This document shows positions 48,474 to 60,801 of a stretch of 64,000 nt of DNA, in pieces. Source of the DNA: an uncultured Sphingomonadaceae bacterium (GTDB lineage: Bacteria; Pseudomonadota; Alphaproteobacteria; Sphingomonadales; Sphingomonadaceae); the NCBI GenBank assembly GCA_903871605.1, contig CAIQHF010000014.1, forward strand, positions 36,917 to 100,916. Direction: 5' to 3'. Position numbers and translations under genes: made by a program. Each line of letters begins with the position of its first letter. Positions within the stretch are counted from its first letter, which is position 1. The notes beneath the pieces were generated by a model. It worked only from the letters and a program-made list of their open reading frames with translations. It searched no databases and was not told the DNA's origin.

Positions 48474-49223
48474 ATGAAGACGCTGGTGGCATTCGATCTC
48501 GACGGCACGCTCGCCGAGAGCAAGCAGGCGATCGACGACGAGATGGCGACGCTGCTGGCGCGCTTGAGCGGCGTCGCCAAGGTCTGCGTGATCTCGGGCG
48601 GCGACTGGCCGCAGTTCGAGACTCAGGTCGTCGGCCGGCTGCCCGGCGACGCGACGCTCGAGAATTTCTTCATCATGCCGACCACCGGCACCAAGCTTTA
48701 CCGATATGAGGACGGCGCGTGGAAGCCGATCTTCGCCGAGATCTTCACCGACGAGGAGCGGACGCACATCCTCGCTGCGCTCGACAAGGCGGTGGCGGCA
48801 GCGGGCCTGCACGACGACAAGATCTGGGGCGAGCAGATCGAGGACCGCGGCAGCCAGATCACCTTCTCCGGGCTTGGCCAGGAGGCGCCGCTCGACGCCA
48901 AGAAGGCATGGGATCCCGATCGTTCGAAGCGCGAGACGATGCAGAAGGCGGCACAGAAGGAATTGCCCGATCTTTCGGTCAACATCGGCGGATCGACCTC
49001 GATCGACATCACGCGCAAAGGCGTCGACAAGGCCTATGGCATCGCCAAGCTCACCCAATATTCGGGGATCGCGCCATCGGACATGATCTTCATGGGCGAT
49101 GCCACCTATCCCGGCGGCAACGACTTCCCCGTTCCCGACAAGGCCAAGGTCGACACGATCGCGGTGGCGACGATCGCCGAGACCAAGCGCGCGATCGAGG
49201 CGATCGTGCTCTGCCTGGGGTAG
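48474..49223 (+). CDS. HAD-IIB hydrolase, phosphomannomutase-like (eukaryotic-PMM type)
   Basis: LVAFDLDGTLAESKQAID, NIGGSTSIDITRKGVDKAYGI, IFMGDATYPGGNDFPV. Confidence 0.85.
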   Translation: MKTLVAFDLDGTLAESKQAIDDEMATLLARLSGVAKVCVISGGDWPQFETQVVGRLPGDATLENFFIMPTTGTKLYRYEDGAWKPIFAEIFTDEERTHILAALDKAVAAAGLHDDKIWGEQIEDRGSQITFSGLGQEAPLDAKKAWDPDRSKRETMQKAAQKELPDLSVNIGGSTSIDITRKGVDKAYGIAKLTQYSGIAPSDMIFMGDATYPGGNDFPVPDKAKVDTIAVATIAETKRAIEAIVLCLG

Positions 49224-49245
49224 GGGGCTGTCGCGATCGAGCCCG

Positions 49246-49342
49246 CTCCCCGGCGAAAGCCCGGGACCAGCCCCGCATTTCGTGACAGGCATTGTCCTCT
49301 GACAGCGTGGTGGGGCCTGGACCCCGGCCTCCGCCGGGGAAC
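49246..49342. repeat. Paired-palindrome REP-like element (copy B, same family as copy A)
   Basis: CTCCCCGGCGAAAGCCCGGGACCAG and inverted CTGGACCCCGGCCTCCGCCGGGGAAC separated by ~46 bp. Confidence 0.65.
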
Positions 49343-49402
49343 CGCTAGCATCCGCCGGCAAGAGCGGGCAGGACACGCCCCATAATGGTAGGGAGTGGCG
49401 TG

Positions 49403-51343
49403 ATGCGGAAATCGTGGTGGTTGCTCTCGGTCGTGCTGGCGGCATCCTCCGCGCGGGCCGCAGGCTATGATCCCCGCTCCGCCTTCGCCCCGCTGACGCT
49501 CCCCGGCCCGATCAACACGGTGCGCTCGGGCAGCGGCAGGCCGGGCCCCGCCTATTGGCAGAACCGCGCCGACTATCAGATCCATGCGACGCTCGATCCC
49601 GCGACGCACAGCCTGAGCGGCGAGGAGACGATCGCCTATACCAATGCCAGCCCCGATCCGCTCGACGTGCTGTGGCTCCAGCTCGACCAGAATATGTATC
49701 GCCCCTATTCGCGCAGCCACGCCGCCGACGGCGCCTCGCCGCGGCGCGGGGACGGCACCACCGACGGCTATGCGATCGACGGCGTCGAGATCGAGCAGGG
49801 CGGCAAGCGCTTCGCGGTGCGGACGGTCGAAAGCGACACGCGGCTGCAGATCGCGCTGCCCACCCCGCTTGCGGCCAATGGCGGCAAGCTGACGATCCAC
49901 CTGCGCTACCGCTTCACCATCCCCGGCGCGTTCGGCGGACGGATGGCGTGGGGGCCGGTCAAGGGCGGGGCGATCTACGATCTCGCGCAATGGTATCCGC
50001 GCATGGCGGTCTATGACGACGTCCGCGGTTGGGATCCGCTTCCCTATCTGGCGCAGGAATTCTACCTCGAATATGGCGATTTCGACTATTGGGTGACCGT
50101 GCCCGCCGACATGATCGTCGCCGGATCGGGTGAGTTGCAGAACCCGCAGGAGGTGCTCAGCGGCACCCAGCGCGAGCGGCTGGCCAAGGCGGCGGCGAGC
50201 GACGAGACGGTGAGGATCGTCGCGCCTTCCGAGATCGGTGCCGCCAAGCCCGCGGGTCACCGCACGTGGCACTACCATATGGACCACACCCGCGACGTCG
50301 CTCTCTCGGCCTCGGATGCCTTTGCCTGGGATGCCGCGCGCATCAACCTGCCCGGTGGCAAGACGTCGCTTGCGATGTCCTATTATCCCGCCGAGGCAGC
50401 AGGGCCGCAGGCCTGGGATCGCTCAACGCAATACGTCAAGGACACGGTCGAGAATATGTCCCGGCGCTGGTACCCCTATCAATGGCCTGCCGCGATCAAC
50501 ATCTCGGGACCGGCGTCCGGCATGGAATATCCCGGCATCGTGTTCGACGGCATCGACGACAAGGGCAAGCCGCTCTTCTGGATCACCGCGCACGAGATCG
50601 GGCACAGCTGGTTCCCGATGATCGTCGGCTTCGACGAGCGCCGCGACGCGTGGATGGACGAGGGCTTCAACACCTTCATCGACACGTTCGAGAGCGACGA
50701 TTTCAACCGCGGCGAGTTCGGCCCCAAGCGCGACAGCGAGTTCGCGCCGGGGGGCGGCAATCCGGTCGACGAGATAGTGCCGATCCTCGCCGACCCTCAG
50801 GCGCCGCCGATCGTCTCGCGCGCCGACACGATCACCGAAACATACCGCCACCCGGTCACCTATTTCAAATCGGCGCTGGGCCTCATGCTGTTGCGGAACG
50901 AGATCCTCGGACCGGACCGGTTCGATCCCGCCTTCCGCCGCTTCATCGCGACCTGGGCATATAAGCATCCCAAGCCGTCCGACTTCTTCCGCTTCATGGA
51001 GAGCGAGAGCGGCGAGGATCTGAGCTGGTGGTGGCGCGGCTGGTATCTGACCAATGCGACCTATGACGTCGCGGTGACCAAGATCGCGCTCGCGAAGGAC
51101 GGCCGCACGCTGGTGACGGTGGAGAACCGTGATCCGCTGGTGATGCCCGCGACGCTGCGGGTGAGCTACGCCGATGGCGGCCATGACGACATCCGCCTGC
51201 CCGCCGAGGCGTGGATCCGTCAGGCGAGCACCGACGTACCGGTCGCGGCGGGCAAGCATGTGGTGAGCGCGGAGGTCGATCCGGATCACCGGCTTCCCGA
51301 TAGGGATCGGAGCAACAACCGGATGGTGGCGAACGAGAGGTAG
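49403..51343 (+). CDS. M1-family metallopeptidase, exported
   Basis: Signal SWWLLSVVLAASSARA; zinc motif ITAHEIGHSWFPM with downstream DEGFNTFID. Confidence 0.92.
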   Translation: MRKSWWLLSVVLAASSARAAGYDPRSAFAPLTLPGPINTVRSGSGRPGPAYWQNRADYQIHATLDPATHSLSGEETIAYTNASPDPLDVLWLQLDQNMYRPYSRSHAADGASPRRGDGTTDGYAIDGVEIEQGGKRFAVRTVESDTRLQIALPTPLAANGGKLTIHLRYRFTIPGAFGGRMAWGPVKGGAIYDLAQWYPRMAVYDDVRGWDPLPYLAQEFYLEYGDFDYWVTVPADMIVAGSGELQNPQEVLSGTQRERLAKAAASDETVRIVAPSEIGAAKPAGHRTWHYHMDHTRDVALSASDAFAWDAARINLPGGKTSLAMSYYPAEAAGPQAWDRSTQYVKDTVENMSRRWYPYQWPAAINISGPASGMEYPGIVFDGIDDKGKPLFWITAHEIGHSWFPMIVGFDERRDAWMDEGFNTFIDTFESDDFNRGEFGPKRDSEFAPGGGNPVDEIVPILADPQAPPIVSRADTITETYRHPVTYFKSALGLMLLRNEILGPDRFDPAFRRFIATWAYKHPKPSDFFRFMESESGEDLSWWWRGWYLTNATYDVAVTKIALAKDGRTLVTVENRDPLVMPATLRVSYADGGHDDIRLPAEAWIRQASTDVPVAAGKHVVSAEVDPDHRLPDRDRSNNRMVANER

Positions 51344-51411
51344 CAACGGAGACGAGCGGCCAAGGCCGCCCCCCTCTCGCTTTCTGCGCCGCACGCGCTA
51401 CATGCGCCGCC

Positions 51412-53001
<1,590 letters not shown>

Positions 53002-53125
53002 GCAACCGGACCGCTGATCGCGCGCCGCCGTCGCCACGGCTGCGGCGCGTTGCCGATAGCCGCGGCGCGTCGATCGGCCTAAAGAGGCCTCATCGATGGG
53101 CGTATGTGGTCGGACAGAGGGGGCT

Positions 53126-54127
53126 ATGCGGCAGTCGGACGTCATTGATCGTATCCGTGAAATCATTCTGGAGGCGAGCGTTGATGCGTCCCCGGAAAAT
53201 TATGAACTGTGTCACCGGTTCGTCACGCGTTCGGACCCCGCCGTCGTCGCCGCCTTCGATCGCGCGATGGCGGTCAGGTCGCCGATCGACGCCGCGACCT
53301 TCCAGCAGATACGCGACACAGCGCCGCCGCCGCGCGGCCAGATCGATGTCGCAGGCCATATGGTGCAGCTCGACGCGCAATTGGGGCGGATTCTCGGTGC
53401 GACGTCGGAGGCGATCAGCGACGCCTCGAGCTACTCGCATTCGCTCAACGCCGGCGCGGATCATTTGCGCGGCCTCGATCCGGGGTCCGATGCCGCCGAG
53501 CTCCTCGCCGACCTGCTGGTGCGCACCATCGCCATGGCGGAGCGCACCGCGGCGCTCGAGTCCAACCTTCAAGCGGCCGGATCGGAGCTGACGTCGCTCA
53601 AGGACGATCTGTCGCGCGCCAAGCTGGAGAGCGGCAGCGACGCGCTGACGTCGCTTTCCAATCGTCGCGCGTTCGACAGCCGCCTCGCCGACGCGGTCGC
53701 GGTCGCGGTCGCGACGCGCAGCCCGCTGTCGCTGGCCTTTTGCGATGTCGACCGGTTCAAGACCTTCAACGACAGCTGGGGCCACAAGCTCGGCGACCAG
53801 GTGCTTCGCTTCGTCGGATCGCAGATGGTCGCGATATTTGGCGACGCCGGCCTCCCGGCGCGGTTCGGTGGCGACGAGTTCGTCGTTCTGCTGCCCAACC
53901 ACGGGTCGGCCGATGCGCTGGAGATCGTTCGCCGCTTCTGCGAGGTGGTGAGCGGTCGCGTGCTGCGGACGCGGTCCGATGGTCGCGAGATCGGGACGAT
54001 CACGCTGTCGGCTGGGGTCGCAACGTTGCGGCGCGGCGAGACGCCCACCGATTTCGTCGAACGCGCCGATGCCGCGATGTACGCCGCGAAGCAGGCGGGG
54101 CGGAACCGGATCGTCTCCTCCGTCTGA
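53126..54127 (+). CDS. GGDEF diguanylate cyclase
   Basis: DALTSLSNRRAFD, LAFCDVDRFKTFNDSWGHKLGDQVLR, ARFGGDEFVVLLP; no obvious RxxD I-site before GGDEF. Confidence 0.92.
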   Translation: MRQSDVIDRIREIILEASVDASPENYELCHRFVTRSDPAVVAAFDRAMAVRSPIDAATFQQIRDTAPPPRGQIDVAGHMVQLDAQLGRILGATSEAISDASSYSHSLNAGADHLRGLDPGSDAAELLADLLVRTIAMAERTAALESNLQAAGSELTSLKDDLSRAKLESGSDALTSLSNRRAFDSRLADAVAVAVATRSPLSLAFCDVDRFKTFNDSWGHKLGDQVLRFVGSQMVAIFGDAGLPARFGGDEFVVLLPNHGSADALEIVRRFCEVVSGRVLRTRSDGREIGTITLSAGVATLRRGETPTDFVERADAAMYAAKQAGRNRIVSSV

Positions 54128-54187
54128 CCGCGAGCATCCGGGGCGCCGATCCGGGCTCGGCGCCGGCGGCGCACTTTCCCGGACCGC

Positions 54188-54223
54188 AAAAGGGCGGCCC
54201 CGGCATCCCGGGACCGCCCTTTC
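54188..54223. terminator. Bidirectional hairpin terminator between convergent GGDEF and rpsI genes
   Basis: AAAGGGCGG CCCC ggcat CCCGGGA CCGCCCTTT with A/T flanks. Confidence 0.75.
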
Positions 54224-54245
54224 GGCAACATATCGTTCGGGACGC

Positions 54246-54806
54246 TTAGCGCTTCGAGAACTGGAAGCTGCGGCGCGCCTTGGCCTTGCCGTACTTCTTG
54301 CGCTCGACCGCGCGGCTGTCGCGGGTGAGGAAGCCTGCCGCCTTGACCGGCGCACGCAGCACCGGCTCGAAGCGGGTCAGCGCCTGCGAGATGCCGTGCT
54401 TGACCGCGCCGGCCTGGCCCGAAAGCCCGCCGCCGGTGACGGTGCACACGACGTCATACTGGCCCTCGCGCTCGGCGACGCCGAACGGCTGGTTGATGAC
54501 GAGGCGCAGCGTCGGGCGTGCGAAATAGATCTCCTGATCACGGCCGTTGACCGTGATCTTGCCCGAGCCGGGCTTGAGCCAGACGCGGGCGACCGCGTCC
54601 TTGCGGCGGCCGGTGGCATAGGCGCGGCCCTGCGCGTCGATGATCTTCTCGCGCAGCGGCATCGTCGAGACGACGGGCGCGGGCGCGGCGGCGACGGGCT
54701 CGCCGTCGGCGTCATAGCTCGGCGCCGCGGGCGCGGCCGGAGCGGGAGCCGCCGCTGCGCCGGTCAGCGCGGCGAGATCGGAAAGGGACTGGCGATCGTC
54801 GGACAT
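54246..54806 (-). CDS. rpsI: 30S ribosomal protein S9 with Ala/Pro-rich N-terminal extension
   Basis: [29 protein letters not shown]...[22 protein letters not shown]. Confidence 0.97.
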   Translation of the reverse strand: MSDDRQSLSDLAALTGAAAAPAPAAPAAPSYDADGEPVAAAPAPVVSTMPLREKIIDAQGRAYATGRRKDAVARVWLKPGSGKITVNGRDQEIYFARPTLRLVINQPFGVAEREGQYDVVCTVTGGGLSGQAGAVKHGISQALTRFEPVLRAPVKAAGFLTRDSRAVERKKYGKAKARRSFQFSKR

Positions 54807-55285
54807 CAGGCGCCCACCTTGTTCTTGCGGTTCATGCCCGCGACATCGAGAGTTTCGGGGTTCTGCGCGACATGGTCGTGCTCGGCGCCCTTGAAGACGC
54901 GCAGGTTGCGCATCTGCGCCCGGCCCAGCGGACCGCGCGGGATCATCCGCTCGACGGCCTTCTCGAGCACGCGCTCGGGGAAACGGCCCTCGAGGATCTT
55001 CGCGGGCGTGGTTTCCTTGATACCGCCGGCATAGCCGGTGTGCTTGTAATAGACCTTGTCGGTGGTCTTCTTGCCGGTGAACTTCACCTTCTCGGCATTG
55101 ATGATGATGACATTGTCACCACAATCGATGTGCGGGGTGTAGCTCGGCTTGTGCTTGCCGCGCAGGATGTTGGCGACGATCGAGGCGAGACGCCCGACCA
55201 CCAGACCATCGGCATCGATCAGATGCCATTTCTTCTCTACCGTGAACGGCGTCGCCGACTTGGTGGTCTTCATGAGCGCCTTCAT
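54806..55285 (-). CDS. rplM: 50S ribosomal protein L13
   Basis: [54 protein letters not shown]. Confidence 0.97.
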   Translation of the reverse strand: MKALMKTTKSATPFTVEKKWHLIDADGLVVGRLASIVANILRGKHKPSYTPHIDCGDNVIIINAEKVKFTGKKTTDKVYYKHTGYAGGIKETTPAKILEGRFPERVLEKAVERMIPRGPLGRAQMRNLRVFKGAEHDHVAQNPETLDVAGMNRKNKVGA

Positions 55286-55431
55286 GGCGTCGTTCTCCGT
55301 GATCGCGTGAAACGCAGCGCGCCGCCCATCGCTGGACGGCGCTACAGACGGGCCTAATGACGATGAGGGGCACGCAAGTCAAGCAAAACGGGGGTTTTAG
55401 CGTAGGGTATCTGAATACCGTAAGAAAACGA

Positions 55432-56337
55432 TCAGGGAATGAGCAGCTCTTCCTGTTCGGATACGGGGCGCTCGCCGCCGGGTGCGGCGGGGTCGGCGCA
55501 GGTCGTGCGCTGGCTCGCCGCGAGCAGCAGGCCGCTCGATGCGGAGAGCGTGATGCCCCCCGTCTCGTGGATCCGCAGCCGCTCGATCGCCGCCGCCTGC
55601 TGCTCGATCCTGGCGCGGGTGGCCGGATCGGCCTTCGCAGCGTTCGCGCGCAGCGTCGCGGCGAGCCCATCAGCAGCCGCGGCGCTGGTCGCGAGATCGC
55701 GGCGATAGTGGCGCGCGCCGTCGCTGTCGGGATCGCGCCGGATCGTACCGCTGCTGGGCAGCGCCGTGCCGAGCGGGGTCTCGACGGGTTCGGCGAGCGG
55801 TGCGCTGTCGCCGACGCCGAGATCGGGGACGGCGAGCCCGAGCAGCGCCACGGCGGGCGCCTTCATCATCGCGTCGCGCGCGGCGGGGGGCAGCGTCGCA
55901 AGACCCCGTGCGGTGCGCTCGATCAGCGCCCGCTGATCGAGCGTGTCGGTTGCCGGACGCGCATCGGCGGCCGCCTGGATCGCCGCGACGAGCTGTGCCC
56001 AGGTCGCGTCGGCATCGATCAGGTCGCCGGGATCGCCCGTCGGCGACAGGTGCAGCCGGACCGGAACGCCGATGAAGGGGCGCATCGCGGCGTCGAACAC
56101 CGCCCGGGCGGGTGCGGGCGCCTGCGCATCGGCGGAGAGCGCACGGATCGTCATGATGTAGCCGGCACCGTCGCGGGCATAGCGCACCTCTTCGGTCATG
56201 GTGAAGCGGAGGTCGCCACCGTCGTCGCCGATGCGGTGCTCGGTATGGCGGTAGCGAAGCGGCTGGTCGATCGGCGGCGCGAAGCGGAGCGGGTCTCCGG
56301 CTCCCGCGAGCAACGCGATCGCCAGAGCCGCGATCAT
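55432..56337 (-). CDS. Hypothetical exported protein
   Basis: 301-aa ORF, signal-like MIAALAIALLAGAGDPLRF; start overlaps end of ctaA by 4 nt. Confidence 0.7.
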   Translation of the reverse strand: MIAALAIALLAGAGDPLRFAPPIDQPLRYRHTEHRIGDDGGDLRFTMTEEVRYARDGAGYIMTIRALSADAQAPAPARAVFDAAMRPFIGVPVRLHLSPTGDPGDLIDADATWAQLVAAIQAAADARPATDTLDQRALIERTARGLATLPPAARDAMMKAPAVALLGLAVPDLGVGDSAPLAEPVETPLGTALPSSGTIRRDPDSDGARHYRRDLATSAAAADGLAATLRANAAKADPATRARIEQQAAAIERLRIHETGGITLSASSGLLLAASQRTTCADPAAPGGERPVSEQEELLIP

Positions 56338-57422
56338 GCGGCGGGCGCTGTCTCTCGTCGGCCGATCGCGTGGCCACCCCATATCAGCGCGCCGAGCAGC
56401 AGCGTGCCCGTCGCCTGGTGCGCGACCGCGATCGGGATCGCGACGCCGCTGATCAACGTCGCGATGCCGAGCAGGATCTGCACCGCGACCGTGGCCGCGA
56501 TGGCGATCGCCGGCCCGCGCGCGCCGGCCTTGGCGGCGACGTGCGCGACCATGAGCACCGCGACGCACGCGACCCACGCCCACCAGCGGTGGAGAAACTG
56601 CACGACGATCGGATTATAGACGAGATTGTGCAGCGTCGTCGCGGCGCCGTCCCAGCCGCCGGCGGGGAACCACGCGTCGCCCATTTCGGGCCAGCTGGCG
56701 AACGCATAGCCCGCGCGCAGCCCCGCGGTGAACGCGCCGAGCATCAGCTGGAGCGCGAGGATCAGCATCGCCACCACGGCCAGCCCCGTCAGCCGCGCCA
56801 CCTTTGCATGGGGATCGCGGGCGAGAGAGAACAGGTCCAGCGCGGTCCAGATCAGCGTGCCGTAGATGAGCAGCGCGGTAAGCAGGTGCGTGGCGAGGCG
56901 GATGTGGCTGACCTCGGTGCGAAACTGCAGCCCCGAATAGACCATCCACCAGCCGACCAGCCCCTGCAGGCCGCCCAACGCGAAGATCAGCACCGTGCGC
57001 CAGCCAAAGCCCGCCGGGATCGCGCGGCGCCACCAGAAGACGAGCAGCACGACGGCGAGAACGGTGCCGATCCCGCGCGCGATCAGCCGGTGCAGGAACT
57101 CCCAGAAATAGATATGCTGGAAGCCCGCGAGCGTCATCCCGGTATTGAATGCGCGATATTGCGGGATCGCCTTGTAGGCGTCGAATGCCGCCTGCCACTG
57201 CGCATGGTCGAGCGGCGGGATCGCACCGAGGATCGGATCCCATTCGACGATCGACAGCCCGGATTCGGTCAGCCGCGTGATCCCGCCGACGATCACGATC
57301 GCCAGCACCATCGCCGCCACAACGAGCAGCCAGGCGGCGAAGGCGCGCGGCGCGGGGCGAGCGGCGGCGGGGCGGCCGGGAAGGCGGAAGGGAGCGGGGG
57401 CAGTCGAGACGATGTCGGACAT
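56334..57422 (-). CDS. ctaA: Heme A synthase (COX15/CtaA type 2)
   Basis: GGITRLTESGLSIVEWDPILGAIPPL, FWEFLHRLIARGIG, GLQGLVGWWMVYSGL, QFLHRWWAW, HQATGTLLL. Confidence 0.95.
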   Translation of the reverse strand: MSDIVSTAPAPFRLPGRPAAARPAPRAFAAWLLVVAAMVLAIVIVGGITRLTESGLSIVEWDPILGAIPPLDHAQWQAAFDAYKAIPQYRAFNTGMTLAGFQHIYFWEFLHRLIARGIGTVLAVVLLVFWWRRAIPAGFGWRTVLIFALGGLQGLVGWWMVYSGLQFRTEVSHIRLATHLLTALLIYGTLIWTALDLFSLARDPHAKVARLTGLAVVAMLILALQLMLGAFTAGLRAGYAFASWPEMGDAWFPAGGWDGAATTLHNLVYNPIVVQFLHRWWAWVACVAVLMVAHVAAKAGARGPAIAIAATVAVQILLGIATLISGVAIPIAVAHQATGTLLLGALIWGGHAIGRRETAPAA

Positions 57423-57615
57423 GCCGGTGCCTTACTATAGGGGCGAGACATTCTCAATTCGCGGGGTCGACGCGCCAGCCCGATCCATCGGCGCGGTTCG
57501 CCGGCCCGATCCACCGGGGCGGCCCCGCCCGAATTCGTGCGGCGATCATCGCGGACGAAGAAAAGAATGAAATGAGATATTGTATCATCGGATCGAAGCT
57601 GCCACTTAGCCGCGC

Positions 57616-58059
57616 ATGGCGAGCCTTCATCCCGACATCATCCCTCCGGCCGACGAGGAGGTCCGGATCGGCCGTCTCGACCGGATGGCAATCGGGCTGT
57701 CGAGCCTGTGCCTCGTCCATTGCATCGCGACGGTGATGCTCACCGCGGTGCTGGCGTCGGCAGGCGCGGCGCTCGCCAATCCGGCGTGGCACGAGATCGG
57801 ATTTACGGTCGCGATGCTGATCGGGGCGGTCGCGCTCGGACGCGGCTATGCGGCGCACCGCGATCGCGCGCCGCTGCTGATCGGCGGGGCGGGGCTCGCG
57901 CTGATGGGGGTCGGGCTGCTGCGCGCCGAGGGACTGCCCGAGATCGCGGCGACGATGGCGGGCGTCGTGCTGCTCGCGCTGGCGCATCGCCGCAACGCGC
58001 ATGTCGGCCACGTCCATGCGCATCGCCGCGGCCTTGCCCGTGGCGCGCCTCACGCCTAG
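57616..58059 (+). CDS. MerC-domain membrane protein
   Basis: DRMAIGLSSLCLVHCIATVMLTAVLASAG; C-terminal HVGHVHAHRR. Confidence 0.85.
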   Translation: MASLHPDIIPPADEEVRIGRLDRMAIGLSSLCLVHCIATVMLTAVLASAGAALANPAWHEIGFTVAMLIGAVALGRGYAAHRDRAPLLIGGAGLALMGVGLLRAEGLPEIAATMAGVVLLALAHRRNAHVGHVHAHRRGLARGAPHA

Positions 58060-58068
58060 TTTGGCGGC

Positions 58069-58563
58069 ATGACGGTTTCCCAGGCTGCGGTCGCACGCAC
58101 GCACGATCATGCGCATCATCATGGTGCCGCGCTTGCCGCTGCGGCGCGGGCGGCGCTCGAGGAGCGCGGCGAGCAATGGACCGCGCTGCGTGCCTCGGTG
58201 TTCGACGTGCTGCGGCTCGACCGGCCCGCGTCCGCCTATGACGTCACCGAACTTCTGTCCGCCGCGCAGGGGCGCCGCGTCGCCGCGAACAGCGTCTATC
58301 GCATTCTCGACCTGTTCGTCGCCTCGAACCTCGCGCAGCGGATCGAGAGCGCGAACGCCTATATCGCCAATCCGCATCCCGGCTGCCGGCATGATTGCAT
58401 GTTCCTCGTCTGCGACCGATGCGGCCGCGCGACGCATGTCGACAATGACGCGGTCACCGAGCAGGTCCGCGCGGCGGCGCTTCGCGCCGGCTTCGCGCCC
58501 GAGCATCCGGTGATCGAAGTCCATGGTCTCTGCGCGGAGTGCAGCGCGGCCACAGTGGCGTGA
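58069..58563 (+). CDS. Fur-family regulator (Zur-like)
   Basis: SAYDVTELLSAAQGRRVAANSVYRILDLFVASNLAQRIES, DCMFLVCDRCGRATHVD. Confidence 0.9.
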   Translation: MTVSQAAVARTHDHAHHHGAALAAAARAALEERGEQWTALRASVFDVLRLDRPASAYDVTELLSAAQGRRVAANSVYRILDLFVASNLAQRIESANAYIANPHPGCRHDCMFLVCDRCGRATHVDNDAVTEQVRAAALRAGFAPEHPVIEVHGLCAECSAATVA

Positions 58564-58643
58564 TTCCTCGCAATTAAGCTTTGTTCACGGTTCGACAGGA
58601 CGTGTCGCTTGGCGTAAGCGGTGCGGTCCAAGGAGAGGTCTTA

Positions 58644-60569
58644 GTGTCCGAACGTCCCACTACTCCGCTGCTCGACAAAATTGATATTCCAGCGGATCTG
58701 CGTCGCCTCAAACCCGAGCAGCTCCCCCAATTGGCGAGCGAGCTTCGCGCCGAGATGATTTCCGCGGTGTCGGTCACCGGCGGCCATCTGGGTGCCGGGC
58801 TCGGCGTCGTCGAGCTGACCACCGCGATCCACTATGTGTTCGACACGCCGCGCGACCGCCTGATCTGGGATGTCGGCCACCAGGCCTATCCGCACAAGAT
58901 CCTGACCGGCCGCCGCGACCGCATCCGCACGCTGCGCCAGGGCGGCGGCCTGTCCGGCTTCACGCAGCGCGCCGAGAGCGAATATGATCCGTTCGGCGCG
59001 GCGCATTCGTCGACCTCAATCTCCGCGGCGATCGGCTTTGCGGTCGCCAACAAGCTCGCCAAGAAGCCCGGCAAGGCGATCGCGGTGATTGGCGACGGCG
59101 CGATGTCGGCGGGCATGGCCTATGAGGCGATGAACAACGCCGAGGCGGCGGGCAACCGGCTGGTCGTGATCCTCAACGACAACGACATGTCGATCGCGCC
59201 GCCGGTCGGCGGCCTGTCCGCCTATCTCGCGCGGATGGTATCGAGCGGGCCGTTCCTGGGGCTTCGCGACATCGCCAAGCGGCTCGCCAAGAAACTGCCG
59301 CGCCCGCTGGCGGACGCCGCGCGCAAGACCGACGAATATGCCCGCGGCATGACGATGGGCGGCACGCTGTTCGAGGAACTCGGCTTCTATTATGTCGGGC
59401 CGATCGACGGCCATAATCTCGATCATCTGATCCCGATCCTCGAGAATGTCCGCGACGCGGCGCAGGGCCCGATCCTCGTCCATGTCGTGACCAAGAAGGG
59501 CCATGGCTATGCGCCCGCCGAGGCGGCGGCGGACAAATATCACGGCGTCCAGAAGTTCGACGTCGTCACCGGCGTTCAGGCCAAGGCCGAGCCGGGGCCG
59601 CCGAGCTATACCGGCGTGTTCGCCAACGCGCTGCTCGCCGAGGCCGAGCGCGACCCGACGATCGTCGCGATCACCGCGGCGATGCCCACCGGCACCGGGC
59701 TCGACAAGTTCCAGAAGGCGTTTCCCGACCGGCTGTTCGACGTCGGCATCGCCGAGCAGCATGCGGTGACCTTCGCCGCGGGTCTCGCCGCGCAGGGGCA
59801 GCGGCCGTTCTGCGCGATCTACTCGACCTTCCTGCAGCGCGCCTACGACCAGGTCGTCCACGACGTCGCGATCCAGAACCTGCCGGTGCGATTCGCGATC
59901 GACCGCGCCGGGCTGGTCGGTGCCGACGGCTCGACGCATGCGGGCTCGTTCGACGTCACCTATCTCGCGACGCTGCCCAATATGGTGGTGATGGCGGCGG
60001 CCGACGAGGCCGAGCTGGTCCACATGGTCCACACCGCCGCGCTCCACGACGACGGCCCGATCGCGCTGCGTTATCCGCGCGGCAACGGCACCGGCGTGGC
60101 GCTGCCCGCGACGCCCGAGAAGCTCGAGATCGGGAAGGGCCGCATCGTCCGCGAGGGCAAGAAGGTCGCGATCCTGTCGCTGGGCACGCGGCTCGAGGAG
60201 GCGCTCAAGGCGGCCGACAAGCTCGAGGCGCAGGGCCTGTCGACGACGGTCGCCGATCTGCGCTTCGCCAAGCCGCTCGACGAGGCTCTGATCCGCAAGC
60301 TGTGCGCGAGCCACGAGGTGGTAGTCACGGTCGAGGAGGGCGCGGTCGGCGGGCTCGGCGCGCATGTGCTGACGCTGGCGTCGGACGAGGGGTTGCTCGA
60401 TGCGGGGCTCAAGATCCGGACGCTCCGCCTGCCCGACGTCTTCCAGGCGCACGACAAGCCCGAGAAGCAATATGCAGAGGCTGGCCTCGATGCCGACGGC
60501 ATCGTCGCGACGGTCAAGAAGGCGCTGCGGCACAATTCGGTGGGCGTGGTCGGCGAGGCGCGGGCGTAA
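58644..60569 (+). CDS. dxs: 1-deoxy-D-xylulose-5-phosphate synthase (GTG start inferred)
   Basis: [81 protein letters not shown]. Confidence 0.97.
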   Translation: MSERPTTPLLDKIDIPADLRRLKPEQLPQLASELRAEMISAVSVTGGHLGAGLGVVELTTAIHYVFDTPRDRLIWDVGHQAYPHKILTGRRDRIRTLRQGGGLSGFTQRAESEYDPFGAAHSSTSISAAIGFAVANKLAKKPGKAIAVIGDGAMSAGMAYEAMNNAEAAGNRLVVILNDNDMSIAPPVGGLSAYLARMVSSGPFLGLRDIAKRLAKKLPRPLADAARKTDEYARGMTMGGTLFEELGFYYVGPIDGHNLDHLIPILENVRDAAQGPILVHVVTKKGHGYAPAEAAADKYHGVQKFDVVTGVQAKAEPGPPSYTGVFANALLAEAERDPTIVAITAAMPTGTGLDKFQKAFPDRLFDVGIAEQHAVTFAAGLAAQGQRPFCAIYSTFLQRAYDQVVHDVAIQNLPVRFAIDRAGLVGADGSTHAGSFDVTYLATLPNMVVMAAADEAELVHMVHTAALHDDGPIALRYPRGNGTGVALPATPEKLEIGKGRIVREGKKVAILSLGTRLEEALKAADKLEAQGLSTTVADLRFAKPLDEALIRKLCASHEVVVTVEEGAVGGLGAHVLTLASDEGLLDAGLKIRTLRLPDVFQAHDKPEKQYAEAGLDADGIVATVKKALRHNSVGVVGEARA

Positions 60570-60731
60570 GCGCGCCGGAGGGTCGCTCGATCACGTCTGC
60601 CGCCATACCGGGCTTGGCTCCGATATCCTTGGCTTCGTGTGGCGACGCTTGCGGCTCTGGTTGCCGGATCGGGACCGGCGGCGTCGGACGGTTGTCGCTG
60701 TCTTCAGCCGCCGCGCGAGCCGGACATGCGA

Positions 60732-60761
60732 AAGCCGCCGGGGCGCGGGCCGCGGCGGCTT
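60732..60761 (-). terminator. Hairpin AAGCCGCC...GGCGGCTT downstream of the 27-aa ORF
   Basis: aagccgccggggcgcgggccgcggcggctt; on minus strand followed by TTTCG; could also serve dxs. Confidence 0.5.
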
Positions 60762-60801
60762 GGGCAGGTCGGGGCGGTGACGTCCGTCCGCGCGGCGTCC
60801 C

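Noticed and set aside
47586-49445. 619-aa minus-strand ORF opposite the aldolase and HAD genes
   Set aside because: Spans two confident plus-strand genes and an intergenic palindrome; shadow frame
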